Below are positions 25,474-34,334 of a stretch of DNA of 64,000 nucleotides, piece after piece (the stretch's first letter is position 1; every line of letters begins with the position of its first letter). The position numbers were made by a program, and so were the translations under genes. This stretch comes from Nocardioides luteus (GTDB lineage Bacteria; Actinomycetota; Actinomycetes; Propionibacteriales; Nocardioidaceae). The notes under the pieces are model-generated. The model did not search any database. It was not told the DNA's origin and saw only the letters and a list, made by a program, of their open reading frames with translations. The stretch lies in assembly GCF_015752315.1 (NCBI RefSeq), contig NZ_JADOVJ010000001.1, positions 1,426,001 through 1,490,000 of the forward strand. The letters run 5' to 3'.

Positions 25474-26532
25474 TCAGCCCTGGCTGATCAACGCCTGCGC
25501 GACCGTGCGTACGCGGTCGATCGGCACGGCGAAGCCGATGCCGATGTTGCCGCTCGGCCCGCCCAGGGTGGCGATGGAGGTGTTGATCCCCACCACGCGG
25601 CCGTCGAGGTCGACGAGCGGGCCTCCGGAGTTGCCGGGGTTGATGGCGGCATCGGTCTGGATCATCTCGGGAGAGGAACCAGAGGAGCGGTGCGGCGAGC
25701 TCACGATGCCGGAGGTGACGGTGCCGTTGAGGCCGAGCGGTGACCCGACGGCGATCACCGGCTGCCCGATCCGGAGGTTGCCGCTCTGGCCGATGGTGGC
25801 GGGGCGTACGGCGTTCGGGTCGGTGGCGATGACGGCGATGTCGTTGCGTTCGTCGCTGCCGATGACGCGGCCGGCGGTCGAGCTGCCGTCGGCCAGGACC
25901 AGGCTCACCGAGTCGGAGCCTTCGACGACGTGGGCGTTGGTGACGACGTGGCCGACGCCGTCGATGGCGACTCCTGAGCCGGTGCCTCGGCCGGCGCGTA
26001 CCTGGACGACGCTGGGGAGGATGCGCTGGGCGGCGGCCTCGGTGGCGTTGGTCGGCGCCGCTCCCTGAGGTCCTGGAGCGGGCACGGGGAGGGCGTCCCT
26101 CACCGGGTCGGGGCTGGTGATCCCGATCGCCACGCCACCGCCGGCGGCCGCGCCGGCCAGCACCGCCGCGGCGAGGGTGAGCGTGAGCGTACGTCGCGGC
26201 CGCCGGACCAGCGCCGGGGGCGGCTGTGAGGGCGGGGCGCCGGTGGGCGGCCGCGGTTCGGCGGGCTGGCCTGGGGGCATGCCTGCGGTTCCTGGTTGGG
26301 CGACCAGCCGCACCCTGCCGTAGCGGTCACGCACCACGCGTCGTGCCGGAGGGGGTGCCGACAGGGGGGTCGGGCTCGGCACGGACGGTGGTGTCGGCGC
26401 GGGTGCGACTGGTCGGATCGGGGATGCGGGCCGGAGTGGACGGGCCGCTCGGGCGGGTGGCGCCGAGGTGGTCCACTGCTGGGGGCCGGTGGGGCGGCCG
26501 AGCCCGCGTTCGGGAGATGCGGTGTCGTTCAT
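25474..26532 (-). CDS. Membrane-anchored S1C (HtrA-like) serine protease without PDZ domain
   Basis: 352 aa. A long Pro-rich cytoplasmic region (1-112) precedes one membrane segment (near 114-138) and an extracytoplasmic trypsin-like domain with catalytic His201 (VTNAHVV), Asp231 (RNDIAVI) and Ser302 (NPGNSGGPL). The chain ends soon after the protease fold, so the usual HtrA PDZ domain is lacking. Last gene of the moxR-DUF58-VWA run, 20 nt after the VWA stop, suggesting surface protein quality control or processing linked to that module (inference). Confidence 0.88.
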   Translation of the reverse strand: MNDTASPERGLGRPTGPQQWTTSAPPARAARPLRPASPIRPVAPAPTPPSVPSPTPLSAPPPARRVVRDRYGRVRLVAQPGTAGMPPGQPAEPRPPTGAPPSQPPPALVRRPRRTLTLTLAAAVLAGAAAGGGVAIGITSPDPVRDALPVPAPGPQGAAPTNATEAAAQRILPSVVQVRAGRGTGSGVAIDGVGHVVTNAHVVEGSDSVSLVLADGSSTAGRVIGSDERNDIAVIATDPNAVRPATIGQSGNLRIGQPVIAVGSPLGLNGTVTSGIVSSPHRSSGSSPEMIQTDAAINPGNSGGPLVDLDGRVVGINTSIATLGGPSGNIGIGFAVPIDRVRTVAQALISQG

Positions 26533-26552
26533 CGGAGTCCTCCGGGAGATGC

Positions 26553-27554
26553 CTAGATGAGCCGGGCGAACCAGCGCAGCGAGAGGGCGGCGGCCGCGAA
26601 GGCGAGGGTCATCGCGCCGAGCACGACCCAGACCGTGACCTCGCGGTATTCGATGTGGTGGCCGACGAGGGTGCCGATGTCGTCGTAGACCTCGCGCAGC
26701 TCGTCGGCGCTGGACGCGCGGTAGAACCGGCCGCCGGTGGTGTCGGCGAGGTTGCGCAGGGTGTCCTCGCGGACCTCGACCGACTGTCCGCCGGGCAGGG
26801 TCGCGCTGGATCCCTCGGTGCCGTAGGCGATCGTCGAGGTGGGCAGCCCGGCCTCCCTCGCGGCTTCGGCGGCGGCGACGGGGCTGCGGCCGGCGGAGTT
26901 GCCACCGTCGGAGAGCAGGACCAGGTGGGCCGGCGACCGCTCCTCCTCGGACTCCTCCGACCCCTCCGACTCCTCGGGCTCCTGGGAGGGACCGGACGCG
27001 GCGGCCTCCTCGAGGATCTGCTGCAGGTCGTCGATCGAGGAGTAGACCGCCTCGCCGATGGCCGTGCCGCCGTCGGGCGGTCCGAGACCGTCGATGCTGC
27101 GTACGACCAGGGCATGGTCGGTGGTCGGGCTGGTGACGACGCGGGCGTTGCTGGAGAAGCTGACGAGGCCGACGTTGTAGCGGGCCGGGAGCTGGTCGAT
27201 GAAGCTGATGGCCGCGGCCTTGGCGGCCTCCAGGCGGTTGGGTGGCATGTCCTCGGCCGTCATCGAGGCGGAGGTGTCGATGGCCACCAGGATCGTGGCT
27301 CGCTCGTAGGGCACCTGCGCCCGGACCTGGGGCTGGGTGGTCGCGACGGCGAGAAGGGCGAGTGCTCCGACCACCAGCCCGGCGGCCAGGTGGCGGCGCC
27401 AGCGCGGACGGTGCGGGACGAGGCGCTCGAGCATGGGCGCGGTGGCGAACCGGACGGCGTACCTGATCCGGCGGCGCTGCATGACCAGGTAGCCGACGGC
27501 GAGCAGGGCGATGGGTATCAGTGCGAGCAGGAACAGGGGCTGGGTGAGTCTCAT
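26553..27554 (-). CDS. VWA domain membrane protein (BatA-like)
   Basis: 333 aa from ATG 27554 with GGAAGGAG before it. TM helices near 5-25 and 55-75, a von Willebrand A domain with the MIDAS motif VAIDTSASM (DxSxS), GGTAIGEAV and LLSDGGNSAG, an acidic Glu/Ser insertion (EPEESEGSEESEEERS) and a C-terminal TM helix. Such proteins partner MoxR AAA+ ATPases in membrane complex assembly. Sits between DUF58 and HtrA genes. Confidence 0.9.
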   Translation of the reverse strand: MRLTQPLFLLALIPIALLAVGYLVMQRRRIRYAVRFATAPMLERLVPHRPRWRRHLAAGLVVGALALLAVATTQPQVRAQVPYERATILVAIDTSASMTAEDMPPNRLEAAKAAAISFIDQLPARYNVGLVSFSSNARVVTSPTTDHALVVRSIDGLGPPDGGTAIGEAVYSSIDDLQQILEEAAASGPSQEPEESEGSEESEEERSPAHLVLLSDGGNSAGRSPVAAAEAAREAGLPTSTIAYGTEGSSATLPGGQSVEVREDTLRNLADTTGGRFYRASSADELREVYDDIGTLVGHHIEYREVTVWVVLGAMTLAFAAAALSLRWFARLI

Positions 27555-27570
27555 CGGGGGCTCCTTCCGG

Positions 27571-28512
27571 TCAATGGGTGGCCGAGGCCGTCCGGGGCCG
27601 GGCCGGCCGGGGGTGCCGGGCCCGGCGGCGCAGGAGCCGGACGAGTGCTCGCGCCCAATCGTCGTCGGTGGACATCCGCAGATGGTCGGCGCCGGCGGCG
27701 CGTACGGCCTGGCTGTTGTTCTCCCGCAGCGTTCGCATCGCCTCGGCATAGGCGGCTCGCAGCCGCGGATCGGACGTGTCGGCCTCGTGCTGGCGGTTGC
27801 TCTCGGGATCCACGAGCGTGATCTGACCGACGGCGGGCAGCTCGAGCTCGCGAGGGTCCACGACCTCGACCAGGATCACGTCGTGACGCGCGGTGAGCCG
27901 TCGCAGCGCCGGCTCCCAGCCGAAGGGCCGCTCCCAGCGGCCGTCCGCGGGCAGGAGATCGGTCACGATCACCCGCAGGCCGGAGTTCCGAGCACGCCGG
28001 CCGAGCTCGACCAGCGCATCCTCGAAGGTGGCGCCGCCGGCAGCCGCCGGGGCCGTACGCGGCGAGGACGGCTCGACGGTGAGCAGCCGGCGGGCGACCC
28101 GGCGCCCGGTGGTCGGCGGCCGCCAACGTACGCCGCCGGCGTCGAGGATCCCGAGCCCGACCCGGTTGCCCGGACCGTCGGCGGCGATGCCGATCGCGGC
28201 GACGGTCGCCTCGGCGACCTCGACCTTCTCGGCGAGCGCGGTCCCGAAGGCCATGCTGGGCGTGCGGTCGACCAGCACCCAGGTGTCGAGCTCGTGCTCG
28301 GCCCGGGTGAGCCAGACGTGCGGCTCGCCCAGACGCGCGGTCGCGTTCCAGTCGATGCGGCGTACGTCATGGCCCGGTGTGTAGGGCACGAGCTCCTCGG
28401 TATCGCTGCCCGGACCGAGCCGGAGGCCGTCGATCTCGCCCTGGAGCATCCCGCCCACCCGGCGCTGAACGGTCAGGTCCAGCCTGCGGAAGGCGCTGTA
28501 GGGCGACCTCAC
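27571..28512 (-). CDS. DUF58 domain protein
   Basis: 313 aa from GTG 28512, which overlaps the moxR stop by 4 nt (GTGA). The DUF58 hallmark is ELVPYTPGHDVRRIDWNATA, followed by a VWA-like fold with LVDRTPSMAFG. No membrane segment is seen, unlike longer DUF58 proteins. Common companion of MoxR and VWA proteins; precise role unknown. Basic C-terminal tail (RRRARHPRPARPR). Confidence 0.9.
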   Translation of the reverse strand: MRSPYSAFRRLDLTVQRRVGGMLQGEIDGLRLGPGSDTEELVPYTPGHDVRRIDWNATARLGEPHVWLTRAEHELDTWVLVDRTPSMAFGTALAEKVEVAEATVAAIGIAADGPGNRVGLGILDAGGVRWRPPTTGRRVARRLLTVEPSSPRTAPAAAGGATFEDALVELGRRARNSGLRVIVTDLLPADGRWERPFGWEPALRRLTARHDVILVEVVDPRELELPAVGQITLVDPESNRQHEADTSDPRLRAAYAEAMRTLRENNSQAVRAAGADHLRMSTDDDWARALVRLLRRRARHPRPARPRTASATH

Positions 28513-29588
28513 GAGGCCAGCTCCTCGTTCGGCATCGGCTCGGCCGTGTCGGGGTCGTCGTCGCTCGGCGTCGCTCGCGGCTGCGGGACCGCGGCGAGGA
28601 CGGCGTCGACGACGGCGCGCGGGTCGACCCCGTCGGCCTCCGCGTCGAAGGTGAGCACCAGCCGGTGGGCGAGGATGTCGCCGGCCAGGTCGGCGATGTC
28701 GGCGGGCAGCACGTAGTCGCGTCCACGCAGCAGCGCCAGGGCGCGGCCCGCGGTGACGAGACCGAGGCTGCCGCGGGCGCTGACTCCATAGGCGAGGAGC
28801 CCGTCGAGGTTGTGGAGGCCGTAGGCGTGCGGCGTCCGCGTCGCCATGACGAGCTTGACGGCGTACTGCGCGACCTCGTGATGGACGAACACCTCCTCGG
28901 CGCGGGACTGGAGCTCCCGCAGCGTGGCGATGTCGAGGATCTGCTCGACGCGGGGCGGCCGGGTGCCCATGCGCTGGACGATCGTCATCTCCTCCAGCTC
29001 GTCGACGTGGCCGACGTCGACCTTCAGCAGGAACCGGTCGCGCTGGGCCTCGGGGAGCCGGTAGACGCCGTCGTTCTCGATCGGGTTCTGGGTGGCGAGG
29101 ACGAGGAACGGGTCGGGCAGGCGATGGCTGGTGCCGCCGATGCTGACCTGCCGCTCGGCCATCGCCTCCAGCAGCGCGGACTGCACCTTGGCCGGGGCCC
29201 GGTTGATCTCGTCGGCGAGGACGAGGTTGGCGAAGACCGGGCCCAGCTCGGTGTCGAACTGCTCGGCCGACGGGCGCCACACGCGGGTGCCGACGATGTC
29301 GGAGGGCATCAGGTCGGGCGTGAACTGGAGACGGGTGAACGAGCCGCCCACGACGCCGGCGAGGGTGCGTACGGCCAGTGTCTTCGCGACGCCCGGCACC
29401 CCTTCGAGCAGCACGTGGCCGCGGGCCAGCAGGCCCACCAGCATCCGCTCGATCATCAGATCCTGGCCCACGACGACGCGCTTGACCTCGAAGAGCACGC
29501 GCTCGAGGAGCGCGTTGGCCCCGAGGTCGGACCGGATCGGCCGGGTCGGCCGGGACGGCTGGGTTGGCTGGTGCTCTGTTTCCCACAT
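28509..29588 (-). CDS. MoxR family AAA+ ATPase
   Basis: 359-aa AAA+ chaperone-like ATPase from ATG 29588 (GGGAGG upstream). Walker A is LLEGVPGVAKT, Walker B LVLADEINRAP, sensor 1 LATQNPIENDG and an Arg finger in LPEAQRDRFLL. It heads moxR-DUF58-VWA-htrA. MoxR modules activate or mature partner proteins through VWA adaptors. Divergent from the two-component system at 29762. Confidence 0.93.
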   Translation of the reverse strand: MWETEHQPTQPSRPTRPIRSDLGANALLERVLFEVKRVVVGQDLMIERMLVGLLARGHVLLEGVPGVAKTLAVRTLAGVVGGSFTRLQFTPDLMPSDIVGTRVWRPSAEQFDTELGPVFANLVLADEINRAPAKVQSALLEAMAERQVSIGGTSHRLPDPFLVLATQNPIENDGVYRLPEAQRDRFLLKVDVGHVDELEEMTIVQRMGTRPPRVEQILDIATLRELQSRAEEVFVHHEVAQYAVKLVMATRTPHAYGLHNLDGLLAYGVSARGSLGLVTAGRALALLRGRDYVLPADIADLAGDILAHRLVLTFDAEADGVDPRAVVDAVLAAVPQPRATPSDDDPDTAEPMPNEELAS

Positions 29589-29761
29589 GCGGGGCCTCCC
29601 TGGTTGATGGATGTCTCTGCCGGACACCGATCTCATCGAAGAAGGCCGAAAACCAGCGGAAACGGCACCGAAAGCCGGCCGAAAGCGCAGGACCGAACCG
29701 ATACCCAGCGGTCACGTCGAACGCGTTGCGCAGGCATGGTCACGCGCTACCGTTCTTGAGC

Positions 29762-30478
29762 GTGAGGGTCTTGATCGTCGAGGACCAGGCGGGCCTGGTC
29801 AGCGCGCTGCAGGTCGCGCTGCAGCGGGAGGGCTACGCCGTCGACGGCGCGGGCTCGGTCGCGGACGCGCTCGACAAGCTCGGCCTGAACGCCTACGACC
29901 TGGTGGTCCTGGACGTCAACCTGCCCGACGGCAGCGGCTTCGAGGTCGCCTCGGCGCTGCGTACCGGGGGAGTGGCGATCGCCGGCGAGGAGGTCCCGCG
30001 GATCCTGATGCTCACCGCCCGCAACCGCCTCGACGACCGGGTGCGCGGCCTGGACGTGGGGGCCGACGACTACCTGACCAAGCCCTTCGAGCTGGCCGAG
30101 CTGACCGCGCGGCTGCGGGCGCTGCTGCGCCGGCCGAGCAGCGACGGCACCTCCGTGCTGACCCACGGGCCTATCCGGCTCGACACCGCCCGGCAGCTGG
30201 CCCGGCGGGGCGACCGGGAGCTCGGCCTGACCCTCAAGGAGTTCTCCGTCCTGCGCTATCTGATGACTCGGCCGGCCTTCATCGTCTCGGCCGAGGAGCT
30301 TCTCGAGCACGTCTGGGACGAGAACGCCGACCCGTTCACCCAGACGGTCCGGGTCACGGTCGGTACGCTGCGCCGCAAGCTGACCGTCGGCGACGAGCCT
30401 CCGGCCCTCGAGACCGTCGTCGGCCGCGGCTACCGGCTCCGGGACCTGCCCGAGCTCGACCAGGGCGCGACCGCATGA
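29762..30478 (+). CDS. OmpR/PhoB-family response regulator
   Basis: 238 aa from GTG 29762. Receiver with VLIVEDQAG, phosphoacceptor Asp51 (VVLDVNLPDGSG), conserved Thr in MLTARN and Lys in LTKPFELAEL; the C-terminal winged helix has LTLKEFSVLRYLM and VTVGTLRRKL plus VVGRGYRL. The stop overlaps the kinase start by 4 nt (ATGA). Targets unknown; the divergent moxR operon is an obvious candidate. Confidence 0.94.
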   Translation: MRVLIVEDQAGLVSALQVALQREGYAVDGAGSVADALDKLGLNAYDLVVLDVNLPDGSGFEVASALRTGGVAIAGEEVPRILMLTARNRLDDRVRGLDVGADDYLTKPFELAELTARLRALLRRPSSDGTSVLTHGPIRLDTARQLARRGDRELGLTLKEFSVLRYLMTRPAFIVSAEELLEHVWDENADPFTQTVRVTVGTLRRKLTVGDEPPALETVVGRGYRLRDLPELDQGATA

Positions 30479-31734
30479 GCGGGGGCGTACGTCGCCTGGC
30501 CGTGCGGCTTCCTCGGTGGCTGCGCACCGTCAGGGTGCGGCTCGCGCTGACGTACTCCTCGCTCCTGTTCGGCGTCACCGCGTTGCTGCTCGCCGGTGTC
30601 TATCTCGCGCTCTCGAGCAGCATCAGCGCCGCCCCGCTCGACCCGGTGACGGTCAAGAAGTTCGAGACCGAGGACGGCCACATCGTCTACAAGCCGGGGC
30701 AGGAGTTCCAGGCCGCGGACTTCGCCGATGTCCAGGAGGCGGTCAACTACGCCTCCCTCCAGACGTTGCGCAACTACTCGATCATCGCGCTGATCGTGAT
30801 GTTCGTCCTCAGCCTCGCCATCGGCTGGTGGGTGGCCGGCCGCGCGCTGCGGCCGGTCGGCGCGATCACCCGCACCGCCCAGGAGATCAACGCCTCCGAC
30901 CTCACCCGGCGGATCGGCGCGACCGGGCCGCACGACGAGCTGCGTACGCTCGCGGACACGATCGACGGGATGCTCGCCCGCCTGGACCGGGCGTTCTCCG
31001 ACCAGCGCCGCTTCGTCGAGGACGTCTCCCACGAGCTACGTAACCCGGTCTCCTTGATCCACACCAACGTCGAGGCGGTCCTGGCCAACGACCGGTCGAC
31101 GACTGCCGAGCGCCACGAGGCGAGCGTGGTCGTGCTCCAGGCCACGCGCCGCATGCGCCGCCTCCTCGAGGACCTGCTCGCCATCGCCCGCAGCCGCTCG
31201 GAGGCCTTCGCCGACCGCCAGGTCGACCTGGCCGAAGCGGTCACCGCGGCGGTCCGGGAGTACCGCCTGCCCGCCGAGGCTCGCCACCTCACGATCGTGG
31301 AGCGCAGCCACCGCGGACCGGTCGTCGTCGGTGACCCCGATGCGCTGCAACGTGCCGTCGCCAACCTGCTGTCGAACGCGGTCAGGCTCGCGCCGGCGGG
31401 CTCGACCATCACCGTGGGCATGGGCGGACGGCAGGGTTGGGCGTGGGCCGCGGTCGCCGACGAAGGACCGGGGATCGCCGCTGCCGACCAGGACCGGATC
31501 TTCGACCGGTTCTACCGCGGCAACGGGTCGTCCGGCCGGGAGCAGGGCACGGACGGGTCCGGTCTCGGTCTCGCCATCGCCCGCCAGATCGCCGAGAGCC
31601 ACGAGGGCCGGCTCGTGCTGGTCAGCCGTGGCCCGGCCGGAAGCACCTTCGTGCTCTGGCTGCCCGACCACGCCATGAACCGTTCCGCCAACCGCACCGA
31701 CGCACCCCCGGAGGGAGACCCGCTGCTCGGGTGA
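30475..31734 (+). CDS. Two-component sensor histidine kinase
   Basis: 419 aa. TM helices near 24-47 and 101-120 flank a short extracytoplasmic sensor (about 50 aa); HAMP near 121-175; HisKA with His186 (VSHELRNP); HATPase with N-box NLLSNAVRLA, G1 VADEGPGIA, F FDRFYRG and G2 GSGLGLAIA. Partner of the preceding response regulator. The small sensor domain contains no recognised ligand motif. Confidence 0.94.
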   Translation: MSGGVRRLAVRLPRWLRTVRVRLALTYSSLLFGVTALLLAGVYLALSSSISAAPLDPVTVKKFETEDGHIVYKPGQEFQAADFADVQEAVNYASLQTLRNYSIIALIVMFVLSLAIGWWVAGRALRPVGAITRTAQEINASDLTRRIGATGPHDELRTLADTIDGMLARLDRAFSDQRRFVEDVSHELRNPVSLIHTNVEAVLANDRSTTAERHEASVVVLQATRRMRRLLEDLLAIARSRSEAFADRQVDLAEAVTAAVREYRLPAEARHLTIVERSHRGPVVVGDPDALQRAVANLLSNAVRLAPAGSTITVGMGGRQGWAWAAVADEGPGIAAADQDRIFDRFYRGNGSSGREQGTDGSGLGLAIARQIAESHEGRLVLVSRGPAGSTFVLWLPDHAMNRSANRTDAPPEGDPLLG

Positions 31735-31763
31735 CCCGCCGACCTACCGTTTGAGGAGTGAGC

Positions 31764-31973
31764 ATGAGAACAGCGACGACGTGGCGCGGGGTCAGAACCT
31801 TCGCCCCCGTGGTTCTGCTCGGCACCGTCGCCGGGCTCGCCCTGCAGGGATGCATGAGCGTGGAGGTTCGTGTCGACCCGGCCCAGACCGCGCCCGCGGA
31901 GCCCGCGGCCTACTACGGGGTGGTCGAGCACACGTCGGAGGACTGCTGGCGCGCCGATGCGCCCGCTGCCTAG
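31764..31973 (+). CDS. Small putative lipoprotein
   Basis: 69 aa from ATG 31764 (GAGGAG 6 nt upstream; GTG 31758 is also in frame). The basic N-terminus and hydrophobic core (APVVLLGTVAGLALQGC) end in a lipobox-like ALQGC. Only about 40 residues remain after the Cys (VEVRVDPAQTAP onward). It follows the kinase by 29 nt and its stop codon overlaps the stop of the convergent DeoR gene. Confidence 0.65.
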   Translation: MRTATTWRGVRTFAPVVLLGTVAGLALQGCMSVEVRVDPAQTAPAEPAAYYGVVEHTSEDCWRADAPAA

Positions 31974-32776
31974 CCTCCCTCGCCGCTGGCGACGAGCATC
32001 TCGAGGTCGGTGACGCCCTGGATCGCCTCGAGGGCAGGGGTGTGGCGGTCGTCGGTGACGAGGGTGTCGATCCGGCCGATCTCGGCGACCCGGCCGAGAT
32101 GGACGCGACCGAGCTTGCTGCTGTCGGCGGTGACGACGACGCGGGAGGCGGCCGCGATCATCGCCCGCTTCAGCTCCGCCTCGGGGAGGTTGATGTTGGT
32201 GATGCCGGCCTCGACGTCGACGCCGTTGCAGCCGATGAAGGCGAGGTCGGCGCGGATGCGGCCGAGGACGGTGTCGGCGAGCGGCGGGACCAGGGAGTGC
32301 TGGAGCGGGCGGAGCGTACCGCCGGTCACGATGACCTGCAGGCGGGGCAGCGCCGGCTCCAGGCTGAGTGCGATCGAGAGCCCGTTGGTGATGACCGTGA
32401 CGTCGACCAGATCCGTCCGGCGGACCAGCTCGGCGGCGATGGCCGCAGTGGTGGTGCCGACGTCGAGCAGGACGCTCATACCGGAGGTGAGCTGGTCGAC
32501 GGCGAGCCGGGCGATGGCCTTCTTCTGAGGAGCCGCGTCGACCTGGACCTCCTCGAACGGTCGCTCGCGCAGGCCTTCGGCCGGCATCGCGCCGCCTCGG
32601 ATCCGCCGGACGGCGCCGCCGTGCTCGAGGGCCTCCAGGTCCGTACGCACCGTGACGGTGGAGACGCCGAACGTCTCGCTGAGATCGACGACCCGCATGA
32701 AGCTGCGCTCCTCGACGAGCTCGCGGATCCGGTCGCGGCGCTCCTCGGTCGGCAGATGCTCCACGGGCTCGGGCAT
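31970..32776 (-). CDS. DeoR/GlpR family transcriptional regulator
   Basis: 268 aa from ATG 32776. N-terminal HTH: ERRDRIRELVEERSFMRVVD and FGVSTVTVRTDLEALEHGGA; C-terminal sugar-phosphate sensor domain (DeoRC) with LLDVGTTTAAIA, VITNGLSIA, GGTLRP, FIGCNGVD and VVTADSSKLGR. Divergent from galT with operator-like repeats between them, so it likely represses galT, induced by a sugar phosphate. Confidence 0.9.
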   Translation of the reverse strand: MPEPVEHLPTEERRDRIRELVEERSFMRVVDLSETFGVSTVTVRTDLEALEHGGAVRRIRGGAMPAEGLRERPFEEVQVDAAPQKKAIARLAVDQLTSGMSVLLDVGTTTAAIAAELVRRTDLVDVTVITNGLSIALSLEPALPRLQVIVTGGTLRPLQHSLVPPLADTVLGRIRADLAFIGCNGVDVEAGITNINLPEAELKRAMIAAASRVVVTADSSKLGRVHLGRVAEIGRIDTLVTDDRHTPALEAIQGVTDLEMLVASGEGG

Positions 32777-32812
32777 GCCGACATGCTGCTCACGCCGTCG
32801 ACATTTGTCAAT

Positions 32813-32842
32813 GCGAAAGAGTTGATTTCGATAACGAAAGAG
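32813..32842 (+). promoter_or_regulatory. DeoR-type operator repeats between deoR and galT
   Basis: GCGAAAGAG at 32813 and ACGAAAGAG at 32834 are direct repeats 21 nt apart (two helical turns), and TTTCG-ATAA-CGAAA (32826-32839) is an inverted repeat sharing the second. CGAAA-containing boxes are typical of DeoR-family operators. Located in the 82-bp divergent interval, 17 nt before the galT start. Confidence 0.6.
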
Positions 32843-32858
32843 ATCTAGCCTTCGAGCC

Positions 32859-33965
32859 GTGACAGGGATTCCCAAACAGGTCCATGCGCTGGCCGACGGG
32901 CGCGAGCTCATCTACTTCGACGATCCCGGCTCGACCCTGCCGGCCGAGCGCGCGGCCGACGGGCGGGAGCTGCCTCCGCGACCTCCGACCGCGCAGATGC
33001 GTCAGGACGTGCTGACCGGCGAGTGGGTCACCGTGGCGACCGCGCGTCAGACCAGGGTGATGCTGCCGCCGGCCCACCTGGACCCGTTGGCGCCGCAGAC
33101 GTCCGGCAACCCTTCCGAGATCCCCTCGACGTACGACGTCGCGGTCTTCGAGAACCGGTCGCCGTCGTTCGGCCCGGACCCGGGGGAGGGGCCGGCGGAC
33201 CTCTCCGGCCTCGCGCTCGGCCGCAGCACCACCGCCGTCGGACGCTGCGAGGTGGTCTGCTTCAGCCCTGAGCACGAGGGGTCGTTCGGCTCGCTGTCGC
33301 GCGAGCGCGCCCGGACGGTGATCGAGGCCTGGGCGGATCGCACCGCCGAGCTCTCGGCCCTCCCGGGGGTCGCGCAGGTCTTCCCCTTCGAGAACCGGGG
33401 CGAGGCCATCGGGGTCACCCTCCGCCACCCACACGGCCAGATCTACGCCTACCCCTACATCACGCCGAGGACGCAGCGCCTTCTCGCCGCGATCGAGGAG
33501 TACGGGCCGAATCTGCAGGCCGACCTCCTCGCCTTCGAGCAGGCGGGGGAGCGGGTCGTCCTCTCCGGCGAGCACTGGACCGCCTTCGTGCCGTACGCCG
33601 CCCGCTGGCCCGTCGAGGTCCACCTGATGCCACACGCCCAGGTGCCGGACTTCGCGGCCACCACCGACGCCCAGCGCGAGGAGCTGAGCACGCTCTACCT
33701 GCGCCTCCTGCGGGGCGTCGACGCGCTCTACGACGACCCGACCCCCTACATCGCCGCCTGGCACCAGGCTCCGGTGCGGTCCCACCGCGACAGCGTCCGG
33801 CTCACCCTCCAGCTCACCAGCCCGCGGCGTGGGGCCGACAAGCTGAAATACCTGGCCGGCAGCGAGGCGGCGATGGGTGCCTGGGTGGCCGACATCCCGC
33901 CGGAGCACCAGGCCGAGCGGCTGCGCGACGCGATCGCCCGCGCGGACGAGGACAACCCGGTCTGA
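32859..33965 (+). CDS. galT: Galactose-1-phosphate uridylyltransferase
   Basis: Leloir-pathway enzyme exchanging UMP between UDP-glucose and galactose-1-phosphate, 368 aa from GTG 32859. The HIT-like active site HPHGQIYAY has nucleophile His192; FENRSPSFGP and FPFENRGEAIG are substrate motifs, and EVHLMPHAQVPDF plus AWHQAPVR complete the fold. No galK or galE is adjacent. Confidence 0.94.
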   Translation: MTGIPKQVHALADGRELIYFDDPGSTLPAERAADGRELPPRPPTAQMRQDVLTGEWVTVATARQTRVMLPPAHLDPLAPQTSGNPSEIPSTYDVAVFENRSPSFGPDPGEGPADLSGLALGRSTTAVGRCEVVCFSPEHEGSFGSLSRERARTVIEAWADRTAELSALPGVAQVFPFENRGEAIGVTLRHPHGQIYAYPYITPRTQRLLAAIEEYGPNLQADLLAFEQAGERVVLSGEHWTAFVPYAARWPVEVHLMPHAQVPDFAATTDAQREELSTLYLRLLRGVDALYDDPTPYIAAWHQAPVRSHRDSVRLTLQLTSPRRGADKLKYLAGSEAAMGAWVADIPPEHQAERLRDAIARADEDNPV

Positions 33966-34010
33966 CCCGCTCGACCGCATGTCCTCGACAGGGCCGGGTA
34001 CCGCGTGCGG

Positions 34011-34256
34011 ATGACTGAGATGAATCAGGATGATGCCCGCGTACAGGCACTTCGAGGTGTGGTCGAACGAGTGACCGCGTGGCAGGAGACCGCGCCCGAA
34101 GGAACCATCCGGGACGAGCTCGGCAAGGCGCTCCAGGAGGCCGGGGTGACCCTCACCGAGGAGCAGCAGGAGCTCGTCACGGAGAAGATCTCTCATCAGG
34201 AGATCGTCGACGTCGACCTGCTCGCCGCCGACACCGGCGAGGGCGGGCCTGCGTGA
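34011..34256 (+). CDS. Small acidic hypothetical protein
   Basis: 81 aa from ATG 34011 (GTG 34005 also in frame). Acidic, Glu/Gln-rich and helical: VERVTAWQETAPEGTIRDEL, LTEEQQELVTEKISHQE. No export signal and no known domain. Just after it (34255-34281) the unit CAGGACGTGAAG is repeated. Possibly a stress-related small protein given the DUF5709 and hemerythrin neighbours, which is only context. Confidence 0.65.
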   Translation: MTEMNQDDARVQALRGVVERVTAWQETAPEGTIRDELGKALQEAGVTLTEEQQELVTEKISHQEIVDVDLLAADTGEGGPA

Positions 34257-34334
34257 GGCAGGACGTGAAGCAGGACGTGAAGTAGGAACGGCCGCGGAGC
34301 ATCCTCGGACCGGTCGGGGGATACCGGTCGTGCC

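Noticed and set aside
34255..34281. Repeat CAGGACGTGAAG as a regulatory element
   Set aside because: Only two short copies directly after a stop codon; more likely slippage at the gene end.
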